Shown piece after piece: positions 7,900-15,894 of a stretch of 63,683 nt of DNA (within the stretch, counting starts at the first letter, position 1; every line of letters starts with the position of its first letter). Origin of the DNA: an uncultured Pseudomonadota bacterium (GTDB taxonomy: Bacteria > Pseudomonadota > Alphaproteobacteria > UBA9219); contig CAIXHP010000005.1 of the NCBI GenBank assembly GCA_903919315.1, positions 1 through 63,683 of the forward strand, given 5' to 3'. Made by a program: the position numbers and the translations under genes. The notes beneath the pieces are model-generated. The model was given only the letters and a program-made list of their open reading frames with translations. It was not told where the DNA came from and did not search any database.

Positions 7900-8206
7900 G
7901 GGGGCTTCTGTTGCCCGGCGCCCCCCGGGCCGCGTGAGCTACTTAACTACCAATTTCCGCAAGCGGAGATTAGGCAGCCATCGCAACTTCACGAGTGTCA
8001 ACGTTATCGTTGGCACCTGTAGGAATGACCCGATAACGGCGGTATCATGCCGGGCAAAAGCATTGTCTTTACTACGCGCGTCGATCCTGTTTCGCCCCCG
8101 CCTAGCTTCGCGCCGCACGCGAAGCCGGGTGGAGGCGCCGGGTACCGCCCCCGGGTCCGCAGCGCCTATTCCACAAAGCGTTTATCACCATAGTCGGCAA
8201 GCCGAC
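7900..8206 (-). ncRNA. ssrA: Two-piece (circularly permuted) tmRNA
   Basis: Read on the minus strand, the acceptor piece comes first (about 8206 to 8128). It opens with a GTCGGC-TT-GCCGAC hairpin, contains a CCGGG/CCCGG T-arm stem and ends CGCCTCC-A-CC. The coding piece starts at 8099 with GGGGGCGAAACAGGATCGAC. Its first seven bases pair with CGCCTCC of the acceptor piece (one wobble), which proves the permutation. The tag frame is at 7970-8014 and encodes ANDNVDTREVAMAA followed by TAA. A G/C hairpin near 7913-7930 lies at the 3' end. The spacer between the pieces (about 8100-8127) would be removed during processing. Both outer ends are approximate. Confidence 0.93.
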
Positions 8207-8212
8207 CCCATC

Positions 8213-8218
8213 TATATA
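8213..8218 (-). promoter_or_regulatory. Candidate -10 element of ssrA
   Basis: TATATA lies 7 bases upstream of the first hairpin of the acceptor piece. No good -35 match is seen at the usual distance (only a T-rich run). Confidence 0.4.
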
Positions 8219-8290
8219 GCACGAAACCGCCCGGAAAAAAGGGGCCTTCGCGGGCATGACGGAAATTGTGTTGGAATTCAATTCACTATC

Positions 8291-8317
8291 GTCATCTCCG
8301 CGAGGCGGGGATCCCAT
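8291..8317. repeat. R3 palindromic repeat, single arm
   Basis: GTCATCTCCGCGAGGCGGGG and the following ATCCCAT form a short hairpin of the same family as the repeats near 26793, 58066 and 59706. It lies between ssrA and the end of the next gene. Confidence 0.7.
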
Positions 8318-8331
8318 TGTTTTGCGTCCAA

Positions 8332-9222
8332 TTATCGGCGCAGACTATGGCGTGCCGCAAGGTGGGCCGTTTGTGTCCCATTTGTCGGGCGTGATGAGGT
8401 GGTTTTGTCGGCGGATGGCTTGGCCGCTGCCGCTTTTTCCAATGATTCCTTGTAAAAGTGTCGTTCCATTATGGCGGTGGCAAAGCCTATCATGTCCTGA
8501 TCGGCCAGAGCGACGCGGAAGTTTGCTAAAGCGCTTTTAACCTGCAGTACATCGCTCTTCTCTAGGATCTTCGCGTTGTTGCCCCATGCGTTTGCGGCCA
8601 AGAGTATGGCGGTGTGTCTTGTTTCGCGTATCAAGTCTTGACGATTGAGGTCGGGGCGCTCGTTGGCTCTCTCTTCGGCCCACGCCGCTCCACTTTGTTG
8701 GGCCCACCTCACTGCCGCTAGGCCCGTTTCTATGTAGAAGGCGGCGTTGGCTGCGGCCAGAAGATGGGTGATTTTTTGCTGAGCTGGGTCTTTCTTGAGT
8801 GCGGCGGCGACGTTGTCGAAGACCTCGCAGGTCTTGGTGTCACTGGAACATGGGCAGTATTGTGCGGCATGCTCGCTGAGTTTTTCCCCTTCGGCGGAGC
8901 GTGTTGCGTCCGATTGATTGTTCAGCAGATAATTGCTGCCGCCGACTTGACGCGCGACATAGGCGAGGGCGATGAGCGGGGCATCTTCATCGCTGATGCC
9001 GAATTTGTCCGCGAAACGGGCGCACCAGTGCGTTAGCCCACAAAGTTGCTGGTGCAACGTTCCATCGTTGTCGAGGGGAATGCGAAGACCTGTGTCGGCA
9101 AAGGCTCCGCCCAGTCGGCGCATGCCGTCCCACCGCACAATGCCGCCCGGCCCGGAGGCTTCTTCGATGCGGGAGGTCATTTCTTGCGCGAAAGCGCCTT
9201 TGAAAAATCTTCTGTCGTCCAT
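8332..9222 (-). CDS. Protein of unknown function
   Basis: The product is 296 aa with no signal peptide or membrane segment visible. It is alanine-rich and probably mostly helical. Cysteines cluster at residues ~118-133 (YCPCSSDTKTCEVF), which could bind a metal or form disulfides. The C-terminal 35 residues are low-complexity and basic (TSSRPTNGTQTAHLAARHS). The start is supported by AGGAG 8 bases upstream of the ATG. The gene stands alone upstream of ssrA on the same strand. I recognise no family. Confidence 0.7.
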   Translation of the reverse strand: MDDRRFFKGAFAQEMTSRIEEASGPGGIVRWDGMRRLGGAFADTGLRIPLDNDGTLHQQLCGLTHWCARFADKFGISDEDAPLIALAYVARQVGGSNYLLNNQSDATRSAEGEKLSEHAAQYCPCSSDTKTCEVFDNVAAALKKDPAQQKITHLLAAANAAFYIETGLAAVRWAQQSGAAWAEERANERPDLNRQDLIRETRHTAILLAANAWGNNAKILEKSDVLQVKSALANFRVALADQDMIGFATAIMERHFYKESLEKAAAAKPSADKTTSSRPTNGTQTAHLAARHSLRR

Positions 9223-9413
9223 AGGGTTTCTCCTAAAAATGTGAAAAGCTGCAATTATTCGCCGGGAATATCGCCGGGCGGCGGGGGCGAGTCAATACAG
9301 AATGGCTCTTGCCATGCGCATTCAGGACAGCATAATGGTGTCTGGTCGGGATGCGGTTTCTGCGCGGCATCCCAAGGTTCTGAGCTAAAATTTCCCGCGT
9401 TAAGGAGTTTTCC

Positions 9414-10826
9414 ATGTCCCATGACGTTTTCGTCGTCGACGACCAGCATCCCGAAGATTTGGCCATGTTGCAGGCGTTGTATTCGCGCAGTCCCGCCAGC
9501 GTCGTGACGCATCTTGAAAAGCTCAAGCAGACCGGCAGCGGCAAATTTATGGAGAATTACTACGTCGGCTATGGCCACTCCTCCATCGGCGATTGCGGCG
9601 CGACCACCTGTTTTATCGAACAAGTGTCGATGCTCGTCGCGAAGGCCGTTCAGGACACGCCGTTGTACAACGGGCAAGAAGCTTCGACGCGCTATCTGGA
9701 TTTCTCGCAGCAGACGATGATCGACCCCTACGCGCACCCCGCCAGCACGGCGATCCAGAACCGTTGGATGGAGATTTACAACGCCACGCTGCCTAAGCTT
9801 ATCGCCGGTCTGGAAGCGAAGAATCCGTATGATCCCGCCATTTATCGCAACATGAAGGTGTGGGAGAATACGCTTAAGGCCCGCGCGTTCGACATTGCCC
9901 GTAGCCTGTTGCCTATCGGCACGACGACCTTGCTGAGTTGGACGACTTCGCTGCGCGCCGCGCGCGATCATTTGCGCCGCCTGAAGCATCACCCTCTGCC
10001 GGAAGTGCGCGGCGTGGCGCAGAGCGTTTTTGCCAAGCTTTTGGAGCGTTATTCCAACAGCTTTAAGAGCGAGGATTTGCAGGTGGATCCGGCGGTGGCG
10101 CGGGACGCTTTCGCGGCGAAACATGCTGTCCGCAACCACTTTCTTGCGGCGGAGGATGCCCAGAAGCGGTTTGCTTTGACGGCGGCGGAGATGGAACAGT
10201 TGAAGGCGGGCGGCCTCGTGACGCGCCGCGATGCCGTCGATCTGGACGGCTTGAAGGCGTTCGAGGGCGAACTGTTGGCGGAGCGTCCGGTGCATGTGGC
10301 TCTGCCGTGGCGGCTGGAGTCCTATGGGCGCTATAATTTCCTCTTCATGCTCGATTTCGGATCGTTCCGCGATATTCAGCGCCATCGCAACGGCGTGTGC
10401 CAAAGCCCGCTGATCGATGGGCGCTTTGGGATGCATCCGTGGTACATGGCGCAGTTCGCCGAACTTTTGCCTGCCGCCGAGGCTGCGACTCTGCAAAGCG
10501 ACATCGCTTCGCAGTTCCAGAGCATTGCTGGACTGGGCGACAAGGGCATCGCCGTCGCCACGACGCTCAGCCAGTATCTGTACCCGATGGGGACGATGGG
10601 GCTGGTGCAGGCTTCCTATTCGGTGCCGGAGACGGTCTATGTCGGCGAGTTGCGTTCCGGCAAGACCGTTCATCCATCCTTGCGCCCCGTGGCGCAGAAG
10701 ATGCTGCGCGTTCTGGGGCAGGATATTCCCGGCATGGCGCTTTACGGCGACATGGACGAGGATAGCTGGACGGCCAAGCGCGGCGAGCAGACGATTACGG
10801 GGAAGGCGAAGCCCAACGCGGCCTAG
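9414..10826 (+). CDS. ThyX-like (FAD-dependent thymidylate synthase family) double-domain protein
   Basis: The product is 470 aa, about twice the length of ordinary ThyX. The N-terminal half has GYGHSSIGDCGATTCFIEQV and later QEASTRYLDFS, which match the first part of ThyX and its S-x-RY element. Where ThyX has RHR before this, the protein has QDT. The C-terminal half has FRDIQRHRNGVCQSP, with RHR but not the downstream serine, and ELRSGKTVHPSLRP, which matches the ThyX C-terminal region. The two halves look like a diverged internal duplication that splits the signature RHR...S between them. Whether it makes dTMP from dUMP or has another flavin-dependent role cannot be told from sequence. Confidence 0.85.
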   Translation: MSHDVFVVDDQHPEDLAMLQALYSRSPASVVTHLEKLKQTGSGKFMENYYVGYGHSSIGDCGATTCFIEQVSMLVAKAVQDTPLYNGQEASTRYLDFSQQTMIDPYAHPASTAIQNRWMEIYNATLPKLIAGLEAKNPYDPAIYRNMKVWENTLKARAFDIARSLLPIGTTTLLSWTTSLRAARDHLRRLKHHPLPEVRGVAQSVFAKLLERYSNSFKSEDLQVDPAVARDAFAAKHAVRNHFLAAEDAQKRFALTAAEMEQLKAGGLVTRRDAVDLDGLKAFEGELLAERPVHVALPWRLESYGRYNFLFMLDFGSFRDIQRHRNGVCQSPLIDGRFGMHPWYMAQFAELLPAAEAATLQSDIASQFQSIAGLGDKGIAVATTLSQYLYPMGTMGLVQASYSVPETVYVGELRSGKTVHPSLRPVAQKMLRVLGQDIPGMALYGDMDEDSWTAKRGEQTITGKAKPNAA

Positions 10827-11001
10827 GTCGCGTCGCTCGTTGCGACATCAATAAAGCTTCTTTTGAGACTGTTAATGCGTTAACGGATGGCCTTTGCTGC
10901 CGTTATGGGCGTTGCTTGCGCTTGTTCAGGCGGATTTCATGAGGGAATTCAAAGGGGCATTAACCTTAATCTTTTTGGGGGTGAAAATAAGGGCGGCATG
11001 C

Positions 11002-11030
11002 TTGCGAAAGTCGGTGCGGAAGGGCATAAT
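11002..11030 (+). promoter_or_regulatory. Candidate sigma-70-type promoter upstream of the M16 peptidase
   Basis: TTGCGA (11002-11007) is separated by 17 bases from CATAAT (11025-11030), 54 bases before the start codon. Confidence 0.55.
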
Positions 11031-11084
11031 ACTCCCAGATATTCAAATGGTTAGCGGATTTTTATAATCCATGGGCGAGGCGCG

Positions 11085-12344
11085 ATGACGATTCAAATTA
11101 CGACACTCGATAACGGACTTCGTATCGCAACGGACTCGATGCCGGACGTGGAGAGCATGGTTCTCGGCGCGTGGGTCGGTATCGGTACGCGCCACGAGCC
11201 GTGGTCGGCCAACGGTGTCGCGCATCTGACCGAACACATGATGTTCAAAGGGACGAAACGCCGCTCGGCCTACGCGTTGTCCGCCGCCATCGAGAAGAAC
11301 GGCGGCATGATGAACGCGCACACCACCCGCGAGGAGACGGCCTATTACGCCCGCGTTCTGCCCGAGGATGCTGAACTGACGGCGGATGTGATCGCCGACA
11401 TGCTGCAACGCTCGGTCTTCGATCCCAAGGAACTTGATCGCGAGCGTCAGGTGATCATTCAAGAGATCGGTCGCGACCATGACACGCCCGAAGACCATAT
11501 CTTCGATCTGGTACATGGGGCGGCTTTCCCTCGCCAGAAACTGGGGCGGTCGATCCTCGGTTCGCCGGATGTGATCGCCAATTTGCCCCGGCACGAAGTC
11601 ACGGACTATGTCAAGGAACACTATCACGCGGGCAATATGGTCATTGTCGGCACGGGCAAAATCGACCATGCGGCGCTGGTCAAGCTGGCGCGACGTCATT
11701 TTGGCCGTTTGCCGGGCGGCAAAGCGCCCAAGGTGGAGGTGGCCAAGGTCAAAAGCGGCGCTTTGCGCCAAGCGAAGGAGAGCGAACAGCTTCACTTGAT
11801 GCTGGCTTTCCCGGGGCCGGGGCTGCATACCAAATCGGTCCATGTCGCCACGCTGTTGGGCATCTTGTTGGGCGGCAGTTCGTCGTCGCGCCTGTTCCAA
11901 AAGGTGCGCGAGCAGCGCGGGTTGGTTTACAGCGTCAGCGCCAGCCACATGCCGTTTCAGGATGTCGGCCTGTTCAGCCTCTATGCGGGCACCGATCCGG
12001 CGCGGGTCAAGGAGCTGATCCCCGTCGTTTGCCGCGAACTGCGCGACGTTGCCCAGCACATTACGCCATCTGAGTTGAAGCGCGCCAAGGCGCAGGTGCG
12101 GGCCGACATGCTAATGGGGCAGGAAAGCGTGATGCGCCGCGCCGAGATCCTCGGCCACCAGATGCTGACCTATGGCAAGCCGATCGCGACCCAAAGCACG
12201 CTCGATCAGATCATGGCGGTGACCGAAGAGGACACGCAGGCGATGGCGGCCAAGCTTTTCGCCCGCAAACCGACATTGGCGGCTCTCGGCCCGCTGGAGC
12301 ACCTCGAAGATTACCGCAAATTGGTCGCGAGATTGGCGGAGTAG
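11085..12344 (+). CDS. M16-family zinc metallopeptidase (processing-peptidase-like)
   Basis: The product is 419 aa, the usual size of bacterial single-chain homologues of mitochondrial processing peptidase. The inverted zinc motif HxxEH is intact (VAHLTEHMMFKG, residues ~46-50), with a downstream glutamate in the TREETAYYARVLPEDAEL segment. The C-terminal half carries the non-catalytic M16 domain with LGGSSSSRLFQKVREQRGL, including the R/Y-type motif before VYSVSASH. There is no signal peptide, so it is probably cytoplasmic and cleaves peptides or leader sequences. It stands alone behind its own promoter. Confidence 0.92.
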   Translation: MTIQITTLDNGLRIATDSMPDVESMVLGAWVGIGTRHEPWSANGVAHLTEHMMFKGTKRRSAYALSAAIEKNGGMMNAHTTREETAYYARVLPEDAELTADVIADMLQRSVFDPKELDRERQVIIQEIGRDHDTPEDHIFDLVHGAAFPRQKLGRSILGSPDVIANLPRHEVTDYVKEHYHAGNMVIVGTGKIDHAALVKLARRHFGRLPGGKAPKVEVAKVKSGALRQAKESEQLHLMLAFPGPGLHTKSVHVATLLGILLGGSSSSRLFQKVREQRGLVYSVSASHMPFQDVGLFSLYAGTDPARVKELIPVVCRELRDVAQHITPSELKRAKAQVRADMLMGQESVMRRAEILGHQMLTYGKPIATQSTLDQIMAVTEEDTQAMAAKLFARKPTLAALGPLEHLEDYRKLVARLAE

Positions 12345-12353
12345 GGGCGTTTG

Positions 12354-12387
12354 CCCTGAAAGTTTTTGAGATTCGGTTTTTTCAGGG
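12354..12387 (+). terminator. Possible weak terminator after the M16 peptidase
   Basis: CCCTGAAA (12354-12361) pairs with TTTCAGGG (12380-12387) across an 18-base loop that includes a T-rich stretch. The long loop and short stem make this uncertain. Confidence 0.3.
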
Positions 12388-12439
12388 TATCCTTAACCGG
12401 ATGGTGTTTTGAACGGATGGATTGGAAAAGGAGAGCGTG

Positions 12440-13114
12440 ATGGCGAAGCCGCAGGTGGTGAAGGCGAAGGGTAGGGGCAATTATCTGTACCTTGGGGCGG
12501 ATGGTAAGTACGTCCTTTTGGGCAAGGCCGACCGAGCGAAAATCATCCGCGAGGCGAAGGCCGGAGCGCCGACGGAGCGTGACCCAGCTGTTGTTCAATT
12601 GGTACAGGCGCATGAAACTGCTTTGAGGCGGCGGCGGTATCGGCGATTCACTTATGCGGCCGTCGCTCTCGCCCTTGCAGGGGGCGCCTATTGGAAGTTC
12701 AGACCGCAAACGGAAAATCCTATTCTTTCTTGCCCAAAGCCTCTGACTTGGGCTTGTGTTGTGGATAATGCGCGGATGACCCAAAATGCGGGACGGACAC
12801 CCGGTACTCCGATGTATGAGGGTGTGTATGCCGTTGTCCTGCCCGGTTATACCGTGAATCTGACCCGGTCTATGGGGGGAGAGAAACGGGAAGGTAGCGG
12901 TGTGATTGTCAGGATTCCTGCAGGCACGGTGTTTCGCATTGATGGGCCTGTAGATCGGAATGAGGTTCCCTCGACCACGGCTAGTGTGGACGTAGACGGG
13001 GAGCGGGGGGCCGGGTTCGTTCCGACATGGGCCCCTATCGCTCCTGTGCGTCCAGATGACGCGCGAGCCATAAAGGCTGAAGCGGATCTAAGACAGTTTA
13101 CACCAGGCCGGTAG
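12440..13114 (+). CDS. Membrane-anchored protein of unknown function
   Basis: The product is 224 aa from the ATG at 12440, chosen because AAAGGAGA lies just upstream; an in-frame TTG start 18 bases earlier would overlap that ribosome site. Residues 1-65 are basic and cytoplasmic (GRGNYLYLGADGKYVLLGKA). One membrane segment follows (FTYAAVALALAGGAYW, ~69-84). The remaining ~135 residues should be periplasmic and carry two cysteines (SCPKPLTWACVV) that may form a disulfide. No family is recognised. It lies between a peptidase and an acetyltransferase with no clear operon relation. Confidence 0.65.
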   Translation: MAKPQVVKAKGRGNYLYLGADGKYVLLGKADRAKIIREAKAGAPTERDPAVVQLVQAHETALRRRRYRRFTYAAVALALAGGAYWKFRPQTENPILSCPKPLTWACVVDNARMTQNAGRTPGTPMYEGVYAVVLPGYTVNLTRSMGGEKREGSGVIVRIPAGTVFRIDGPVDRNEVPSTTASVDVDGERGAGFVPTWAPIAPVRPDDARAIKAEADLRQFTPGR

Positions 13115-13188
13115 AGGCGGTTCTCTTCGTCCGCGAAACGGGGTATAGGTTGGCGTTGTTCTGACCCTTCTTTCCGGACGGCTTCGGT

Positions 13189-13887
13189 ATGCCGCAAATT
13201 CTTAAGGCCCTGTTCGGGGCTTCACGATCGCGATGGCCGTCGCCGTCGCTTGATACGCGTCTGGCGGGGCCGCGCGTGGTTTTGCGCGTGGGCGATCCGG
13301 CGGACTGGCAGGTCTGGCGCAATGTGCGTTCCATCAGTCGCGATTTCCTGACACCGTGGGAACCGACGTGGCCGGATCATGGCCTGACCTATGATTACTT
13401 TTGCGGCAATCTGCGGCGGCACTGGCGCGAATGGCGCGGGGGCACGGGTTACGCCTTTTCGGTTTTCATCAAGAGTTCGTTTTCTTCCGTCGATGAGGGC
13501 GATGAAGATGCGGCGGCCCCTGCGTCGCGTCGGCTCGCGACTCCGCCGGGGTTCCCGCGCGTTGGCGAGAACGAAGTCCTGATCGGCGGCATTGCGCTTA
13601 ATGACGTGCAGCGCGGTGTGGCGCAAAAAGGAACCTTGGGGTACTGGATCGGCCAGCCTTACGCGGGGCGGGGCCTGATGACCGAGGCGGCGCGGCTGGT
13701 CTGTGATTTTTCGTTCACTGAGCTGAAGCTGCATCGCGTGGAGGCCAGTTGTCTGCCGCGCAACGAGCCGAGCCGGAGGCTGCTGGTTTCATTGGGTTTC
13801 GAGCAGGAAGGTTATGCGCGCTCCTATCTTCGCATCAACGGCGTTTGGGAAGATCATTTGCTGTGGGGGAAGTGCGCGACGGATTGA
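13189..13887 (+). CDS. RimJ/RimL-type GNAT acetyltransferase
   Basis: The product is 232 aa. Typical features are RLAGPRVVLRVGDPADWQVW-like opening residues (~20-40), the acetyl-CoA loop GYWIGQPYAGRGLMTEA, and the C-terminal ELKLHRVEASCLPRNEPSRR, then LLVSLGFEQEGYARSYL. This is the arrangement of enzymes that acetylate the N-terminal residue of ribosomal proteins. Residues ~95-125 form an insertion rich in Asp and Ala (DEGDEDAAAPASRR) that ordinary family members lack. The gene ends 3 bases before the convergent deacetylase gene. Confidence 0.9.
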   Translation: MPQILKALFGASRSRWPSPSLDTRLAGPRVVLRVGDPADWQVWRNVRSISRDFLTPWEPTWPDHGLTYDYFCGNLRRHWREWRGGTGYAFSVFIKSSFSSVDEGDEDAAAPASRRLATPPGFPRVGENEVLIGGIALNDVQRGVAQKGTLGYWIGQPYAGRGLMTEAARLVCDFSFTELKLHRVEASCLPRNEPSRRLLVSLGFEQEGYARSYLRINGVWEDHLLWGKCATD

Positions 13888-13890
13888 GCG

Positions 13891-14730
13891 TCAGACGCTC
13901 TTCGCTTGCGCCGGGTAGATCGCGAGGTCTTTTGCGAAGCCGGGTTCCAATACGCGTTCGCCGAGCGGCGGCGCGGATCCGTTGGCCAGTATGCGCTCGA
14001 TCTTTGGCCGGGCTTGCCGCCGCGCCAGCCACAGCGCGAGGCTGATCCACGGCGGGGTGTGCGGCATGGGGGCGAAGGATTCCTGCGTGTCGAAGTCGTA
14101 AGGATGGGCGTAAGTCCACAGAACTTCGCGCGGCGTGGCGCGGCCAAGGAACCAGCGCGTTGCGAAGCCGGGCAGGGCGTAGAGGTAGATGCCGCCCAGA
14201 TACGGCACGCGCAGCGGCCCCAGCTCGCCGACAGGCAAGGGAAGTTCGATCAATCCGTTGGGCCACAGGAACGGCGCGCGCGGGGCGTTGGGAAAGCCGT
14301 AGAGGGACAGTCCGGTCGGCATGATGCTGGACGAATAACGAAAGCCCGCCTCGCGGAGGGTGTCCAGCGCCCATGCGGTTTGCGGCATCAGCGAAAAGCG
14401 CGGCGCGCGGAAGCCTAGAACCGGCTTGCCCGCCAGTTGCTCCAAACCGAATTTATCGGCGCGGCATTCGCGGCGGAAGCGCACCGGATTTTCTTCGGTT
14501 AGCGCGACGTGGGCGTGGGAATGATAGGCGATCTCGTGGCCGTGTCCGGCGATCTCCTTGACGAGGTTGGGGGCCGCTATGGCCACGCGCCCTACGGTGA
14601 AGAAGGTGGCGCGGCATCGCAGCGCGTCGCAGAGGTCGAGCGTTTGCCGCGCCATCGTCACATAGCGGCCGTTCGGCGCGTAGTTTTCGGTCGGGTCTTC
14701 GAGGTCGATGGTGAGGGTGATGGGATTCAT
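13891..14730 (-). CDS. Polysaccharide deacetylase family protein (NodB homology)
   Basis: The product is 279 aa. The metal-binding motifs of the NodB domain are present: TIDLED near the N-terminus, and HSHAH in HEIAYHSHAHVAL (residues ~87-91). A conserved FRAPRFSLMPQT segment follows. The order and the 'DLED' first motif resemble deacetylases acting on exported polysaccharides rather than chitooligosaccharides. No signal peptide is visible, so a cytoplasmic or membrane-associated site is likely. It is followed closely upstream (on the minus strand) by a YceI gene, suggesting a shared transcript. Confidence 0.88.
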   Translation of the reverse strand: MNPITLTIDLEDPTENYAPNGRYVTMARQTLDLCDALRCRATFFTVGRVAIAAPNLVKEIAGHGHEIAYHSHAHVALTEENPVRFRRECRADKFGLEQLAGKPVLGFRAPRFSLMPQTAWALDTLREAGFRYSSSIMPTGLSLYGFPNAPRAPFLWPNGLIELPLPVGELGPLRVPYLGGIYLYALPGFATRWFLGRATPREVLWTYAHPYDFDTQESFAPMPHTPPWISLALWLARRQARPKIERILANGSAPPLGERVLEPGFAKDLAIYPAQAKSV

Positions 14731-14741
14731 CGAGGAACCCC

Positions 14742-15287
14742 CTATTGCTTGATCGCCTGCACGTCGAGCAACAGGGTGGCGGATTCGCCGAGGCGGCTGA
14801 GGCTGGCATCGCCGCTCAGGCCAAAGTCGGCCAGTTTGAAATCGCCGCGCAGCGAGAGGCTGACCGACTTTTCATTGTCGCCGTCTATGGGGTTGAGCGT
14901 GGCATCAAAACGCGTGGGGTGGCTGACACCGTGGATCGTGAGCGTGCCTTTGACCTCGGCCTTGCCTTCGCTGAATTTGGCCGAAGCCGCGACGAAGGTG
15001 ATTTCGGGGTAATAGTCCATCGCGAAGGGCGAGCGGTTCGCGTCTATGGCGAAACGCAGGCGGTTGAGGTTTTTTTCTTCGGCATCATAGGCAAAGCTGC
15101 CGGTGCCGCCGCGAAACGCGCCGCTCACGCTATCGGCGGGTTTTTCGCCGTCTTTGGCGGCGGTGATTTGGTAGTGGCCGCTGAATTGCGTTGGCGGAAC
15201 GTAGAATTTATCGCTTGCGGCCTTGGCCGGTTGCGCCAGCGCGGCGAGCGTCAGAAGAAGCAGTCCCCAACGCCGCGCACCCGTCAT
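14742..15287 (-). CDS. YceI-like periplasmic lipocalin-fold protein
   Basis: The product is 181 aa. It has an N-terminal signal peptide (GLLLLTLAALAQPAKA, cleavage near residue 23). The mature protein shows the YceI pattern: FSGHYQITAAKDGEKPADSV near the start, FDATLNPIDGD in the middle, and a final strand LLLDVQAIKQ. Family members bind isoprenoid or polyprenyl-type lipids. It lies between the lipoprotein gene upstream and the deacetylase gene downstream, all on the minus strand and separated by about 10 bases. Confidence 0.88.
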   Translation of the reverse strand: MTGARRWGLLLLTLAALAQPAKAASDKFYVPPTQFSGHYQITAAKDGEKPADSVSGAFRGGTGSFAYDAEEKNLNRLRFAIDANRSPFAMDYYPEITFVAASAKFSEGKAEVKGTLTIHGVSHPTRFDATLNPIDGDNEKSVSLSLRGDFKLADFGLSGDASLSRLGESATLLLDVQAIKQ

Positions 15288-15299
15288 GTGGTTCTCCGT

Positions 15300-15653
15300 T
15301 CAGCGCCAATAGCCGTGGACGTAGGCGTAGCCAAAGCCGCGCCGTTCCCAACGATCCGGCGACCATACGGCATCCGGCGAAGGACGCGCGATCAGTTGGC
15401 CGGGTGTCCAGTTAAAATCCCTGCCGTCGAACTCCCAATGACCGGGCCGCCAGATGGCGAGGGTCGGGTTTTCGGGATACTGCCGCTCTTCATAGGGCGT
15501 GTCCGGCGGCGACATCGGCGCGAGACGCGTGTAGGGGTAGGCCAGCACGGGCGCGTTTTCGTCCGGCAGGGCGCAGCCGGAAACCAGCAACAGCGCAAGC
15601 AAGGATGCGCCGCCGATTTTCCGGTAAAGAGGGTTGAAAGGCCGCGAAGACAT
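15300..15653 (-). CDS. Small lipoprotein with W-x-P-G-x-W motifs
   Basis: The product is 117 aa. A lipobox LLVSGC (Cys ~27) follows a hydrophobic stretch, so it should be lipid-anchored. The mature part is rich in Tyr, Trp and Pro. It carries WRPGHWEFDGRDFNWTPGQL and ends YVHGYWR, the pattern of 'YXWXPGXW' repeat lipoproteins whose function is not known. It starts 1 base after the end of purS on the same strand, where purQ would usually be found, so it probably shares the pur transcript. Confidence 0.75.
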   Translation of the reverse strand: MSSRPFNPLYRKIGGASLLALLLVSGCALPDENAPVLAYPYTRLAPMSPPDTPYEERQYPENPTLAIWRPGHWEFDGRDFNWTPGQLIARPSPDAVWSPDRWERRGFGYAYVHGYWR

Positions 15654-15654
15654 C

Positions 15655-15894
15655 TTAGATCACGCTGACGCGGAAGTCCTCGATGACCTGATTGGCCAGC
15701 AGCTTTTCCGCCATCGCCTTGGCCTGAGCCGTGGCCTTTGCGGAGTCGGTTTCGGCCACTTCGAGTTCGATGGTCTTGCCGACGCGGACTTCGCCCACGC
15801 CTTTAAAGCCGAGGGTGCCGAGCGCGTGGCCGATGGCCTTGCCCTGCGGATCGAGAACGCCTTCTTTGAGCATAATGTCAACGCGTAGTTTCAT
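15655..15894 (-). CDS. purS: PurS subunit of phosphoribosylformylglycinamidine synthase
   Basis: The product is 79 aa ([20 protein letters not shown] at the start), the usual PurS length. PurS, PurQ and PurL together convert FGAR to FGAM in purine synthesis. The gene start overlaps the purC stop in a TAATG arrangement, so the two are translationally coupled. The order purC-purS normally continues with purQ; here a lipoprotein gene follows instead, so purQ and purL must be elsewhere. The open frame extends further upstream inside purC, but only the MKLRV start matches the family. Confidence 0.93.
   Translation of the reverse strand: MKLRVDIMLKEGVLDPQGKAIGHALGTLGFKGVGEVRVGKTIELEVAETDSAKATAQAKAMAEKLLANQVIEDFRVSVI

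Noticed and set aside
9255-10673. 472-codon minus-strand frame across the ThyX-like gene
   Set aside because: Shadow frame: His/Arg-rich composition typical of the reverse of a GC-rich gene, no domains.
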